In this document: piece by piece, positions 1 through 8,018 of the stretch
How the letters are laid out: each line of letters opens with the position of its first letter
Numbering within the stretch: the stretch's first letter is position 1
Assembly: GCF_000424265.1 (NCBI RefSeq)
Contig: NZ_AUJO01000004.1
Span: 1 to 64,000, forward strand
Length of the DNA: 64,000 bases
Origin: Butyrivibrio sp. WCD3002
Lineage (GTDB): Bacteria; Bacillota; Clostridia; Lachnospirales; Lachnospiraceae
Reading direction: 5' to 3'
The notes under the pieces: generated by a model
Seen by the model: only the letters and a program-made list of their open reading frames with translations
The model's database searches: none
What the model was told of the DNA's origin: nothing
Program-made: the position numbers and the translations under genes

Positions 1-178
<178 letters not shown>

Positions 179-368
179 AAATTCTATCTAATCACTTAAA
201 GTGACTGGATCGTTCGTCTGACCAGAACTAAAGCTTGGCTTTGTTCTGTCCGTTTTTACCTTGTTAGGTTTGTTTTGTTCTCTGAAATTTCTTTTTGGAA
301 TTTTCAGGGTTGCATTACTATTCCATTGTCAAAGTGCTTTGTCTTGGCTTGTCAGCCGCAACTCTGAT

Positions 369-397
369 AGAATATCATGTTTGGCTTTCTCTGTCAA
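369..397 (-). promoter_or_regulatory. rrn promoter P2
   Basis: On the minus strand a consensus TTGACA (392-397) is followed after exactly 17 bases by TATTCT (369-374). Transcription would start near 362 and read a leader of ~180 nt into the 16S gene. It is the downstream member of a tandem pair. Confidence 0.85.
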
Positions 398-490
398 GAA
401 CTTTTTTAAATTATTTTTTCGTTCGCTTTTCTGTGTAGACGCTGAAGCCTTCCGGTCAGTCGTTTCTATCACTCGCAGCGAGCGAATATA

Positions 491-519
491 AATATAACAT
501 CAGTGCCTTAGTGTGTCAA
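491..519 (-). promoter_or_regulatory. rrn promoter P1
   Basis: On the minus strand TTGACA (514-519) is followed after 17 bases by TATATT (491-496). With the second promoter about 120 bp downstream it forms the tandem arrangement usual for bacterial rRNA operons. Confidence 0.85.
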
Positions 520-861
520 TTACTTTTTTCAAATTTTTTTAAAATTTATAAAAATTTCTCAAACCCTCGTATTTACTGCGGTTTTGACGACGCTGTCATA
601 TATATTTTAGTTTTTCTTTATATTGTTGTTTTAATTGTATATGAATCTTTTAACTACTATATATAGTAGTTATTATATAGAAGATACTTATATCATTATT
701 AGTTACTCTTCACTTTTGGCATTCTTTTTCTATTACTAATATGTGTTTATCTTTTCGGATCAAATAAATATAAAAAATCCTGACTAATAATAAATAGAAA
801 TAATCCCGTCCAGAAAATGCAACTTATAAAAACAATTTCTTATCCGGGAACTCATGAGAAT
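520..861. other. AT-rich intergenic tract with a perfect palindrome
   Basis: There is no credible gene between the rrn promoters and the tRNA terminator. The tract is strongly AT-rich, as expected of an UP-element region upstream of rRNA promoters. At 651-672 there is a perfect palindrome with 11-bp arms (TAACTACTATA and its complement). It has no T-run suited to termination, so it may be a protein-binding site or a chance structure. Confidence 0.5.
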
Positions 862-895
862 AAAAAAATAGAGAGCATTGATTTCAATGCTCTCT
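862..895 (-). terminator. Intrinsic terminator of tRNA-Ser
   Basis: A 12-bp perfect stem (AGAGAGCATTGA with its complement, 870-895) is followed on the minus strand by a run of seven T (862-868). It lies immediately downstream of the tRNA gene. Confidence 0.9.
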
Positions 896-906
896 GGAAG
901 TTTCAA

Positions 907-994
907 CGGAGAAAGAGGGATTTGAACCCTCGCACCGCGTGAACGGTCTACACCCTTAGCAGGGGCGCCTCTTCAGCCACTTGAGTATTTCTCC
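907..994 (-). tRNA. tRNA-Ser (anticodon GCT)
   Basis: On the minus strand the acceptor arm GGAGAAA pairs with TTTCTCC. The anticodon stem CGCCC/GGGTG encloses a CTGCTAA loop with anticodon GCT, reading AGC/AGU serine codons. A long variable arm typical of class II tRNAs is present, and the T-arm reads GGTTCAAATCC. CCA is not encoded: the bases after the discriminator G are TTG. The gene has its own promoter and terminator and so is a single-gene transcription unit. Confidence 0.96.
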
Positions 995-1065
995 ATGTCT
1001 GAAAACCTCTACCAAACGGTATTTGGTTTTAATGGTCAGAGCTAAATATCTCTAACGCAAAAGTA

Positions 1066-1094
1066 ATTATACAAAGACATTGATGCCTTGTCAA
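1066..1094 (-). promoter_or_regulatory. Promoter of tRNA-Ser
   Basis: On the minus strand TTGACA (1089-1094), 17 bases and TATAAT (1066-1071) form a full consensus promoter about 70 bp upstream of the tRNA. Both hexamers match the sigma-A consensus exactly. Confidence 0.9.
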
Positions 1095-1143
1095 CACATC
1101 TTTTAAGAAGTTGTAGCTCTTAAGCATCTTGCATTACTGCAGA

Positions 1144-1704
1144 TTATTGAATCTTTTCAGTATTAAACTCCTTAATTGCAGTCTCGTAAAGATTATTACC
1201 TGATGAATCTATAACCACAATAGCCGGAAAATTCTCTACTGTAAGCTTTCTGATCGCCTCAGTTCCGAGGTCATCGTATGCCACTACTTCCGATTGCACT
1301 ATTGCCTTAGATAAAAGAGCCCCTGCCCCGCCGATAGCAGCCAGGTATATTGCCCCGTTTCTGACAATAGCATCTATTACAGCATCTGATCTTTTACCCT
1401 TTCCAATCATGCCCTTAAGGCCCATATCCAACAGTGTCGGGGCATATTTATCCATTCTGCTGGCGGTGGTTGGGCCGGCAGATCCTATAGGACGCCCCTC
1501 TCTCGCAGGAGAAGGCCCCATATAATAGATGACATTTCCATCCACATCTATAGGAAGTTTTTCTCCATTGTCTATTGCTTCTTTCATTCTCTTATGGGCA
1601 GCATCTCGTGCTGTATATATAGTTCCCGATATAAAAACCATATCTCCGCTTTTAAGCTTCGCTATTGTTTCTTTATCAAAGGGAGCGGTGATCTTATATT
1701 CCAT
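1144..1704 (-). CDS. Fumarate hydratase class I, beta subunit
   Basis: This 186-aa protein matches the C-terminal domain family of Fe-S hydro-lyases (Fumerase_C). Key stretches are SGTIYTARDAAHKRM (residues 26-40) and GSAGPTTASRMD (74-85). With the alpha subunit just upstream it forms the oxygen-sensitive [4Fe-4S] enzyme that interconverts fumarate and malate in the cytoplasm. Two-subunit forms are usual in anaerobic Firmicutes. The gene starts at ATG with an AGGAATAA ribosome site 39 bp after the alpha stop, so the two are co-transcribed. L-tartrate dehydratase belongs to the same family and cannot be fully excluded; fumarase is more likely. Confidence 0.9.
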   Translation of the reverse strand: MEYKITAPFDKETIAKLKSGDMVFISGTIYTARDAAHKRMKEAIDNGEKLPIDVDGNVIYYMGPSPAREGRPIGSAGPTTASRMDKYAPTLLDMGLKGMIGKGKRSDAVIDAIVRNGAIYLAAIGGAGALLSKAIVQSEVVAYDDLGTEAIRKLTVENFPAIVVIDSSGNNLYETAIKEFNTEKIQ

Positions 1705-1743
1705 CAGCTTATTTATTCCTTCCGGTATAAATATATAGTAAGT

Positions 1744-2586
1744 TTACAAACTAATACTGCGATGCCTGTTCACATGGCAGCAAATATTCACAGCTACAGG
1801 TAGACCTGCAATATGGGTAGCATAGGTGTTTATATTAACGGCAAAAGCTGTTATTCTGCCTCCAAGACCGCCGGGACCGATTCCGGTACTGTTGATCCTT
1901 GTAAGTACTTCCTCTTCCATTTTTGCTACGTATTCGATATCTGAATGCTGTCCCACGGGTCTGGTAAGAGCTTCCTTGGCCATAAGTGCACACTTTTCAA
2001 AGGTACCGCCAATACCGACACCTACAACCATAGGCGGACATGCATTGGGGCCTGCATCCTTTACTGCCTGCACAATTGCATCCTTAACGCCATCTTCACC
2101 ATCTGCAGGCTTAAGCATGAATACTCTGCTCATATTCTCACTTCCAAAACCCTTAGGTGCTATTGTTATCTCAACCCTGTCGCCGGGTACAATATCATAA
2201 TGAATTACAGCCGGTGTGTTGTCCTTAGTATTTTCTCTGATAAGCGGATCACTTACTACGGATTTCCTAAGGAAGCCTTCCGTATATCCCTGCCTTACAC
2301 CTTCATTTATGGCATCTGTTAAACTTCCACCCTCAAAATGAACATCCTGGCCAACCTTTATAAAGAAGACAGCCATTCCGGTATCCTGACAGATTGGTAT
2401 AGTATCACTGTCTGCAATCCTAAGGTTATCCTCAAGCTGAGACAGTATTTGCTTTCCCAATGAGGATTCCTCCTCTCCTCTGGCCTTTTGAAGTGCAGCT
2501 GTCATATCCGGCGAAAGTCTGTGGTTAGCCTCTATGCAAAGCTCCTTTACAGCTTCTGTTATTTCTGATGTATTAATCGTTCTCAA
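1744..2586 (-). CDS. Fumarate hydratase class I, alpha subunit
   Basis: This 280-aa protein is the N-terminal catalytic subunit of the two-part class I fumarase. The cluster-ligand motif CQDTGMAVFF starts at Cys66, and further cysteines occur in the CPPMVVGVGIGG region. The C-terminus keeps the conserved NTYATHIAGLPVAVN stretch. The start appears to be TTG at 2586, six bases after a GGAGG ribosome site; no ATG fits better. It follows the HIT gene by 18 bp, so it is probably part of the same minus-strand transcription unit. Holoenzyme activity requires the beta subunit downstream. Confidence 0.9.
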   Translation of the reverse strand: MRTINTSEITEAVKELCIEANHRLSPDMTAALQKARGEEESSLGKQILSQLEDNLRIADSDTIPICQDTGMAVFFIKVGQDVHFEGGSLTDAINEGVRQGYTEGFLRKSVVSDPLIRENTKDNTPAVIHYDIVPGDRVEITIAPKGFGSENMSRVFMLKPADGEDGVKDAIVQAVKDAGPNACPPMVVGVGIGGTFEKCALMAKEALTRPVGQHSDIEYVAKMEEEVLTRINSTGIGPGGLGGRITAFAVNINTYATHIAGLPVAVNICCHVNRHRSISL

Positions 2587-2604
2587 AATATTCCTCCGCT
2601 ATTA

Positions 2605-3015
2605 TCAGGCCTTAAGGTTTTCACACAGAGCCTTTAATTCTTCAGCGGACGGCTCGGTGGGTTTCCAAAGTATGTGCTGACCATCATTCTCATATCTGGG
2701 AATAAGGTGCAGGTGGAAATGATTTACGGTCTGGCCTGCTGCCGCACCGTTGTTCTGAACAAGATTAAGACCATCTGCAGAAAGCTTTTCTGTCAGAGTC
2801 TTTGCAAGCTTCTTTGCAAGCTTCATAGCTTCTGCTGCTGTATCCTCAGGAAGCTCATACAGATTTGCGTAATGCTCCTTGGGCAGAATAAGGCAATGTC
2901 CCTTTGTAGCAGGTCCATTATCAAGGATTACATTGAAATTCTCGTCCTCATATATTGAATTTGTAGGAAAAACACCATTTGCAAGCTTACAGAAAATACA
3001 ATTATCGTCCTTCAT
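2605..3015 (-). CDS. HIT family nucleotide-binding protein
   Basis: A histidine-triad protein of 136 aa with the defining HFHLHL motif (His99, His101, His103) followed by IPRY. Members of the HIT superfamily hydrolyse or transfer nucleoside phosphates, such as AMP-lysine or AMP-NH2. The N-terminal Cys6/Cys9 pair (NCIFC) suggests the Hint-like branch. The start at ATG 3015 is chosen because GGAGG lies seven bases upstream; a GTG at 3021 is possible. Its start codon overlaps the end of the rhomboid gene (ATG inside CTATGA), pointing to translational coupling. The exact substrate is unknown. Confidence 0.9.
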   Translation of the reverse strand: MKDDNCIFCKLANGVFPTNSIYEDENFNVILDNGPATKGHCLILPKEHYANLYELPEDTAAEAMKLAKKLAKTLTEKLSADGLNLVQNNGAAAGQTVNHFHLHLIPRYENDGQHILWKPTEPSAEELKALCENLKA

Positions 3016-3710
3016 AGCCACTCCTCCATCGTGTATTCTTTTTTGAATATTTTAGTTATTAAAAATGTAATAATGATTCCACCAATCAGTCCGCCAATAT
3101 GGGCTGCATTATCTATATTCTCTTCTCTAAAGCCGCTATATACTGAAAGACAGATAATAGCTATCAGTCTCCCCAGCAAATTCGAACCCGGCCTTAGATT
3201 TTTTCTTCCATATATAACAATGATTAAAACTGCACCAATTACGCCAAAAATAGCACCGCTTGCGCCAAGGGAAGGAGTAAGGTCATTTCTTATGACAGCA
3301 TCCATAAGACTCACCATATCCCCTGCTAATCCCGATATCAGATACACGAAAAGATAGCTGATGTGTCCGAGATCATGCTCAGCATTTGCACCTATAAAGA
3401 ACAATATCAGCATATTGCTACCGATGTGTTCTAAGGATGCATGCAGAAACATCGATGTAAATAACCTGTAATACTCCTGATTCTGGAAAAACCTGACAGG
3501 ATCAAAATCGAATCTGTCCTGAAAATCATAACCTGCAAAGAAGCCATAAACAAAGATGATTACATTGCATGCAATAATCGCGATATTTATATAGGAAGAT
3601 AAGAAAATCTGAGTCTGTCGCTTCCAAAAGCCCTGCATAGGATCCTCTTCTAAGCGATAATCCTCATTTTCCACCTCTTCCACCAGGTTTTCATCATTGT
3701 GTTCTTTCAA
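3012..3710 (-). CDS. Rhomboid family intramembrane serine protease
   Basis: This 232-aa integral membrane protein carries the rhomboid catalytic GASG motif (Ser151) and the catalytic His204 in HIGGLIGG. It also has the HIGSNM loop stretch in the second half of the membrane domain. Six hydrophobic segments follow a short acidic cytoplasmic N-terminus. Rhomboids cleave single-pass membrane proteins within the bilayer; the bacterial substrate is not evident here. The open frame begins at TTG 3710, three bases after the upstream stop, with no clear ribosome site. An ATG at residue 25, preceded by AGAGGA, is an alternative start. Confidence 0.88.
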   Translation of the reverse strand: MKEHNDENLVEEVENEDYRLEEDPMQGFWKRQTQIFLSSYINIAIIACNVIIFVYGFFAGYDFQDRFDFDPVRFFQNQEYYRLFTSMFLHASLEHIGSNMLILFFIGANAEHDLGHISYLFVYLISGLAGDMVSLMDAVIRNDLTPSLGASGAIFGVIGAVLIIVIYGRKNLRPGSNLLGRLIAIICLSVYSGFREENIDNAAHIGGLIGGIIITFLITKIFKKEYTMEEWL

Positions 3711-3712
3711 TA

Positions 3713-4714
3713 TTATTTAAAATCAAACAGCTGATCCATATTTCTCAGCAGTTTGAAATCTCCCTTCATCTTAAGGTTGCCCTCCATGAAAGCTCTCTGG
3801 AAGGTCATCCTGCCCTGAATTATCTGCTCAAGAACAGAGGTTGTCATGGATGCATGCACATCACTGCCGCTAGCCTCCTCAGCCTTGCACTCAAGATTCT
3901 GATTTTCTACTCTAAGCAAAATATCTCTGTCCTTGGTCTGATCCGTAAGTGTAATGTGATAAACAGCATGAAGCCCTGCAACAGGTTTAAAGTGGCTCTT
4001 AAGCTTACCCATAAAGTCTTCAATATGTCCTGCAGTCTGCTCTTTATCCATCTTATCTCTGAAAATATTACTCAGCTCTGCTATATCTTTTTTCTGGGTC
4101 TGCACGTATTCATCGTTGGAGACATATCTTGAAAGCTGCTCAGTCTCCTGCGGTGTCAGATCTGTTATTTTGGTAATGGCAACGCTGTTCTTAACAGCCT
4201 GATTACTAGTGGGCAGGGAATCCATTTTCTGATTCATGCTTCTGTAGATATTCTCGGCCTTTTTCTCTATGAGCTTCTGATAGCTTTCGTTTCTCTCAAA
4301 GGTTGAGGTATCAGCCACATAACCACAGATACCATCAAGAGGTATTCCGCCAAGCATCTCCCAGGCACAGGCAAGCTCCATCATGCCCTCACGCTCCCCA
4401 TGGGTTGTGGACATTACAATAGGTGCCATATATAAGCCCTTGAGCTTATCCTCATCGCCGTAAAGCCAACATGCATCGAGAAACTGGTGCATGTATCCGC
4501 CTATTCCGAACCACTCTACAGTAGAAGCTAAAATAATACCATCTGCGCCTTTAAGTGTTCCGGGCAATGCCGTTATTCCGCTTTTATGCTCAAAGAGATT
4601 AAATTGTTCGACCTGAACATTGAGCTCCCCAAAAACATCCGACATTCTGGAAAGAACACCAAGAGTCGGATCATCGATAATTCCTCTTCCGCCATAATAT
4701 ATATTGATTTTCAT
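3713..4714 (-). CDS. Flavodoxin-fold NAD(P)H-dependent oxidoreductase with SCP2-like domain
   Basis: The first ~170 residues have the flavodoxin/NADPH-dependent FMN reductase pattern (GADGIILASTVEWFG, then APIVMSTTHGERE). The last ~100 residues match the SCP2 sterol-carrier fold, with the ending GNLKMKGDFKLLRNM typical of that domain. The protein is probably cytoplasmic and FMN-dependent, with a hydrophobic-ligand or lipid-binding tail; the substrate is unknown. The start at ATG 4714 (MKINIYYGG) is preferred over the longer ATG at 4732 because beta-strand 1 of the fold begins there. It is the first gene of the group running to fumarase, behind its own promoter. Confidence 0.75.
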   Translation of the reverse strand: MKINIYYGGRGIIDDPTLGVLSRMSDVFGELNVQVEQFNLFEHKSGITALPGTLKGADGIILASTVEWFGIGGYMHQFLDACWLYGDEDKLKGLYMAPIVMSTTHGEREGMMELACAWEMLGGIPLDGICGYVADTSTFERNESYQKLIEKKAENIYRSMNQKMDSLPTSNQAVKNSVAITKITDLTPQETEQLSRYVSNDEYVQTQKKDIAELSNIFRDKMDKEQTAGHIEDFMGKLKSHFKPVAGLHAVYHITLTDQTKDRDILLRVENQNLECKAEEASGSDVHASMTTSVLEQIIQGRMTFQRAFMEGNLKMKGDFKLLRNMDQLFDFK

Positions 4715-4731
4715 ACCATACCCCATGTACA

Positions 4732-4760
4732 TGATTTAGAATAATCTAAATCACATTATA
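4732..4760 (-). promoter_or_regulatory. Extended -10 promoter with palindromic operator
   Basis: On the minus strand TGGTATAAT (core 4755-4760) is an extended -10 element. Directly downstream, over the expected start point, are 9-bp inverted arms TGATTTAGA/TCTAAATCA separated by four bases (4732-4753). The layout suggests a repressor site controlling the flavodoxin-rhomboid-HIT-fumarase group. No clear -35 is visible, as is common for extended -10 promoters. Confidence 0.6.
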
Positions 4761-4798
4761 CCACAAAGCAGATTTCTGAAATATACGAAGGCTCATTA

Positions 4799-6124
4799 TT
4801 ATCTGAATGAAAAAGCACATTTACCAAAGGATATCTCATCATCTGCTGTAATGATTCTCTTTTCGTTCGGAAGAAGTCTGATACCGTTAATGAAGGTTCC
4901 GTTCTTGGAGTTCAAATCCTGAAGCATCATCTCTCCTCCTATACTGAATACTTTTGCATGCATTCTGGATACTGTAGGATCCTTTATAACCGCATCGGCA
5001 CAGGAAGAAAGCTTACCGATAACAACAGGAAGATTATCCAGAGGAATATTCTGTATTCCATCGGTTGCACTGTACAGTTTATGCATTTTCCCTGCAAAAT
5101 TGAAATTCAAAAGGACTGTCTCTTCATTTTCATCATCCTCTTCCGGTGAATAGACTGTATCCTGCATATGAACAACCGCAGGAGCAGATTTCACCTCAGT
5201 AATTTCTTCGGGTTTTGCGTCCTCATCATCCTCATATTCTTCATCATCCTTATGCCTTTTGCTTTTCCTAATAATCGTTTTATTACTGCCGGATGCTTTA
5301 ATGGTCTTAATGAAGCAGATAAGCGACATCATAACGGATACCATAAAGACTACAATATCAAGGAGGTTTTCTTCATAAGTCAGGATATATACTGCTCTGA
5401 TATACCATAGCGCTCCGGCAACCATCGCAAAAAGTGCAGCCATTAACATACTGGCTCCAAGAGGGAGCTTTATGCCTATGCCCTTTCTTTTTTCATCAGC
5501 CTTAGCAGCTTCAACTTCATCATCTGAATCCTCCTCATCAATGTCATCTTCAGAAAATACACTTTGACTTATAAGAGTATCATCAACAGACTTCTTCTTT
5601 TTAAGAATTTCACCGATTACCATGGAAAAACACGGGCCATCCGGCTTAATTCTTTCGCAGATATCATAAATAAGCTCCGAAGCCTCCTGATCATTTATAT
5701 CAATCATTTCAAGGAGGGATACAAAAAAGGATTCTGCATTCGAATTCTCATAGTCCGGGTTGTATAAAAAATAAAAGCTTCCCGTTGTTAAATCCTCAAA
5801 AATATAGTCTCCTGCAAGCATCAGATGATTCTCATCCAGGAAAAATCTTGATATTTCCTCGGTCACTTCAACAATAGAATTAAGGAGTTTTTTAAGCTTT
5901 TCATAAGGAATCCTGCGATTAGAGTACATGTTTGCTATGCTCTGCTTTGAATCTATCTCATAATATATGGCTGTCTCGCCGTCCATTCTCCTTATGGTAA
6001 AGGGAATTATCCCTTTTACCTGGTTATTTTCAAGCATCTTGTACTGATAGCTGTCAGTATCAGCTTCATCTATCTTAAGGATAAGATAATTATGAAGCGC
6101 TTCTCTATAATACTTTATGTCCAT
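4799..6124 (-). CDS. Membrane FHA-domain protein (DUF6382-type) of the Tad locus
   Basis: This 441-aa protein has three parts: an N-terminal domain resembling DUF6382 (residues ~1-180), two transmembrane helices around 225-270, and a C-terminal FHA domain. The FHA domain shows VSRMHAKV and DLNSKNGTFINGIRL, the phosphothreonine-binding loops. FHA domains bind phosphothreonine peptides, so it may link the pilus machinery to Ser/Thr kinase signalling; that role is inference. It is the last gene of the Tad operon, 19 bp after the TadE-like gene, with AAAGGA seven bases before its ATG. Acidic low-complexity linkers lie on both sides of the membrane segment. Confidence 0.8.
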   Translation of the reverse strand: MDIKYYREALHNYLILKIDEADTDSYQYKMLENNQVKGIIPFTIRRMDGETAIYYEIDSKQSIANMYSNRRIPYEKLKKLLNSIVEVTEEISRFFLDENHLMLAGDYIFEDLTTGSFYFLYNPDYENSNAESFFVSLLEMIDINDQEASELIYDICERIKPDGPCFSMVIGEILKKKKSVDDTLISQSVFSEDDIDEEDSDDEVEAAKADEKRKGIGIKLPLGASMLMAALFAMVAGALWYIRAVYILTYEENLLDIVVFMVSVMMSLICFIKTIKASGSNKTIIRKSKRHKDDEEYEDDEDAKPEEITEVKSAPAVVHMQDTVYSPEEDDENEETVLLNFNFAGKMHKLYSATDGIQNIPLDNLPVVIGKLSSCADAVIKDPTVSRMHAKVFSIGGEMMLQDLNSKNGTFINGIRLLPNEKRIITADDEISFGKCAFSFR

Positions 6125-6143
6125 TTATGAATCCTTTCGTTTC

Positions 6144-6620
6144 TTACTTTTTACTGGCGACTTTCTTTGCTACGTCCAGAGATCGTTTGTATTTTCTAAG
6201 CTTTCCGGCAGGGTCTCTAAGTCTTACGGATGCCCTGGCACTTCCTTTGAATGTGGAAGGCAGGGCCTTAAAGTAGCCGGATATGGCATTTGTCTTTGTA
6301 GAAAAACTACCTTCTGTCACTAACCTATCTCCGCTTTTTGATGCGGATATAACAGGCTTATCAGCACCAAAATATCTAGCTCCTGTCTTACTTGCGGCTT
6401 TATCTCTTACATAATCTGTTTCCGAAGAGTATCCCTGTCCCTTTGATAAAAGCTCCGCCCGAAACCCCAGAATATATACATCCTGGGATAATAAGCATCT
6501 TCCGTAAAACCAAAAGGCCAGATAAATGATAAATGCCATAATAAAGGTTGCTGCCGGAACAATGAAGGAAGCTTCAACAGTCATGTAGGCAGGAAGCTTT
6601 TTCTCTTTAAATAAATGCAA
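6144..6620 (-). CDS. TadE-like pseudopilin (small)
   Basis: This 158-aa protein has one N-terminal hydrophobic helix preceded by the TadE-type signature AYMTVEASFIVP (residues ~11-22). The glutamate sits at the position used by prepilin-like substrates. The rest is a basic soluble domain rich in Lys/Arg, without recognisable motifs. TadE/TadF-family proteins are minor pilins assembled by the Tad system. Its ATG lies inside the end of the prepilin peptidase gene (14-bp overlap), so the two are translationally coupled. Confidence 0.72.
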   Translation of the reverse strand: MHLFKEKKLPAYMTVEASFIVPAATFIMAFIIYLAFWFYGRCLLSQDVYILGFRAELLSKGQGYSSETDYVRDKAASKTGARYFGADKPVISASKSGDRLVTEGSFSTKTNAISGYFKALPSTFKGSARASVRLRDPAGKLRKYKRSLDVAKKVASKK

Positions 6621-7071
6621 AGGAAATTACCCCCATTCCGGCTGTCAGATATGGCAGAAATGCCATCTTACTCTTAAGAGATGCCTTCCCGGATATCAAA
6701 AGGAAAATACTGCCTATTGCCGAAAACACAAATGCCATGGTAATACCCGCAAAGGCAAGCTCCGAACCAAAAACAGGACCTGCTGCAATGACCATAAGGC
6801 CGTCGCCTATACCAAGACCAGTTTTCAAAACACAGGAAAGGGCCAGCATAATTGCACCGGGCAGAAGAGAAAGCGCCATGGTAAAAATGCCTTCTTTAAG
6901 ATATATAATGCTGTAAAAACTCCATATTACCGATATAAGCGCACATGCCAAAGGATATATGATATCTATTTTCCTGCTGCGCATATCCTCAAATGCTGAT
7001 ATGAGCATTATGAGTAGTACTGCTACTCTGATTAATGTCTCAACTATTATTCTTTCTTCAATGATTTCCAT
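6607..7071 (-). CDS. Prepilin peptidase, A24 family (first copy)
   Basis: This 154-aa polytopic membrane protein has the two catalytic aspartate sites of A24 aspartic prepilin peptidases: Asp in SAFEDMRSRKI (near residue 28) and the GIGDG motif (GxGD) near residue 90. It is short, like TadV/CpaA, with no methyltransferase domain. It would cleave leader peptides of the Flp pilin and TadE-like pseudopilins in this operon. A second A24 peptidase is encoded at 55939-56367, on the far side of the inserted element, so the locus has two. Confidence 0.85.
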   Translation of the reverse strand: MEIIEERIIVETLIRVAVLLIMLISAFEDMRSRKIDIIYPLACALISVIWSFYSIIYLKEGIFTMALSLLPGAIMLALSCVLKTGLGIGDGLMVIAAGPVFGSELAFAGITMAFVFSAIGSIFLLISGKASLKSKMAFLPYLTAGMGVISFAFI

Positions 7072-7105
7072 ATACTAATAACCTCGTAAATCTATCTATG
7101 TGCAT

Positions 7106-7966
7106 TTATCCGCATTCTTTGCAGGCCCTTCTTCCTCCTACTTCGGAGAGCGGAACGGTTTTTACATTCCTGTTTATGGCGGAGCACTTATTCGTGCTGT
7201 GATATCTGTTTCCATAATTTGTAATGTACACAGTACCTCCTGCTTTCTTGCCGCAGTATTCACACGGATAATACTTTGAACCATCACTGCTTCTTTTGTT
7301 ACCGATATTGCTTTTGGGGCAGGATTGTACCGAAACCTTTAGATGTGAACAGTTAATATTTCTGTGGTAAACACTGCCATTTTCCGTTATGTATACGTAT
7401 TCCTCTTTTTTACTTTCATCATTGCCATGGCCGCCTGTAGGATCATAGCCCGTAAAGGCATGACCGTAAAATCTGCTTTCAACAGTAAAATCCGTGAAGC
7501 CTGCAATTCCTATAAGCGGATGTACCTTATAGGAAGCTACTATATCGATGATGTCACCGTCTGATCTAAATGCAGTCTGTAAAAAAGAAATGCCACCTGC
7601 TCCGCCTCTTATACAACTGTTTTTTAAGTAATCTTCTCCCAGATATGCCTTTACCTTTTTGGCTGCAAGCCCGCTTGTCAAAGCACCTTCTGCATAAGAT
7701 GCACCTTTACTTTTTTCATTACCTGTAAGCATATCCGCATAAGCTGCCTGTTCCATAATCTGACTCCCCGTTTGATGCAGAGCAGCCTCCATATCACACT
7801 GTAGCCGCAAAATATCAAAGGCTCCCAGTATATTTATGAAAAAGAAGATAAAAAGAGGCAGAACAAGTGATGCCTCGACCGTTATTGAAGCGGCCGGTGA
7901 CGGCCTTTTTCCTGTAAAAACCCGGAGAAGCAGGTCCTTTATTATTGATATTTTTCTTGATTTCAT
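7106..7966 (-). CDS. TadE-like protein with duplicated cysteine-rich C-terminal repeats
   Basis: The N-terminus (286-aa version) has the TadE motif SITVEASLVLPLF and one membrane helix. The C-terminal ~90 residues hold two related units, each with VYIT..G..YH....C and a later C..C pair (PCEYCG, ACKECG), like a small metal-binding module. The start at ATG 7966 has AAGGAAAA upstream; longer TTG/ATG starts at 8056 and 8032 would overlap the upstream gene and lack a ribosome site. It probably acts as a minor pilin exposed on the surface; the role of the Cys/His repeats is unknown. Confidence 0.72.
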   Translation of the reverse strand: MKSRKISIIKDLLLRVFTGKRPSPAASITVEASLVLPLFIFFFINILGAFDILRLQCDMEAALHQTGSQIMEQAAYADMLTGNEKSKGASYAEGALTSGLAAKKVKAYLGEDYLKNSCIRGGAGGISFLQTAFRSDGDIIDIVASYKVHPLIGIAGFTDFTVESRFYGHAFTGYDPTGGHGNDESKKEEYVYITENGSVYHRNINCSHLKVSVQSCPKSNIGNKRSSDGSKYYPCEYCGKKAGGTVYITNYGNRYHSTNKCSAINRNVKTVPLSEVGGRRACKECG

Positions 7967-8018
7967 GTTAAATTTTCCTTTATTTGAAAAAGGCCATAAC
8001 CGACCACTCCAACTGATA

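Noticed and set aside
261-491. 76-aa plus-strand open frame
   Set aside because: It is antisense to the rRNA leader and covers promoter P2; no ribosome site and odd composition.
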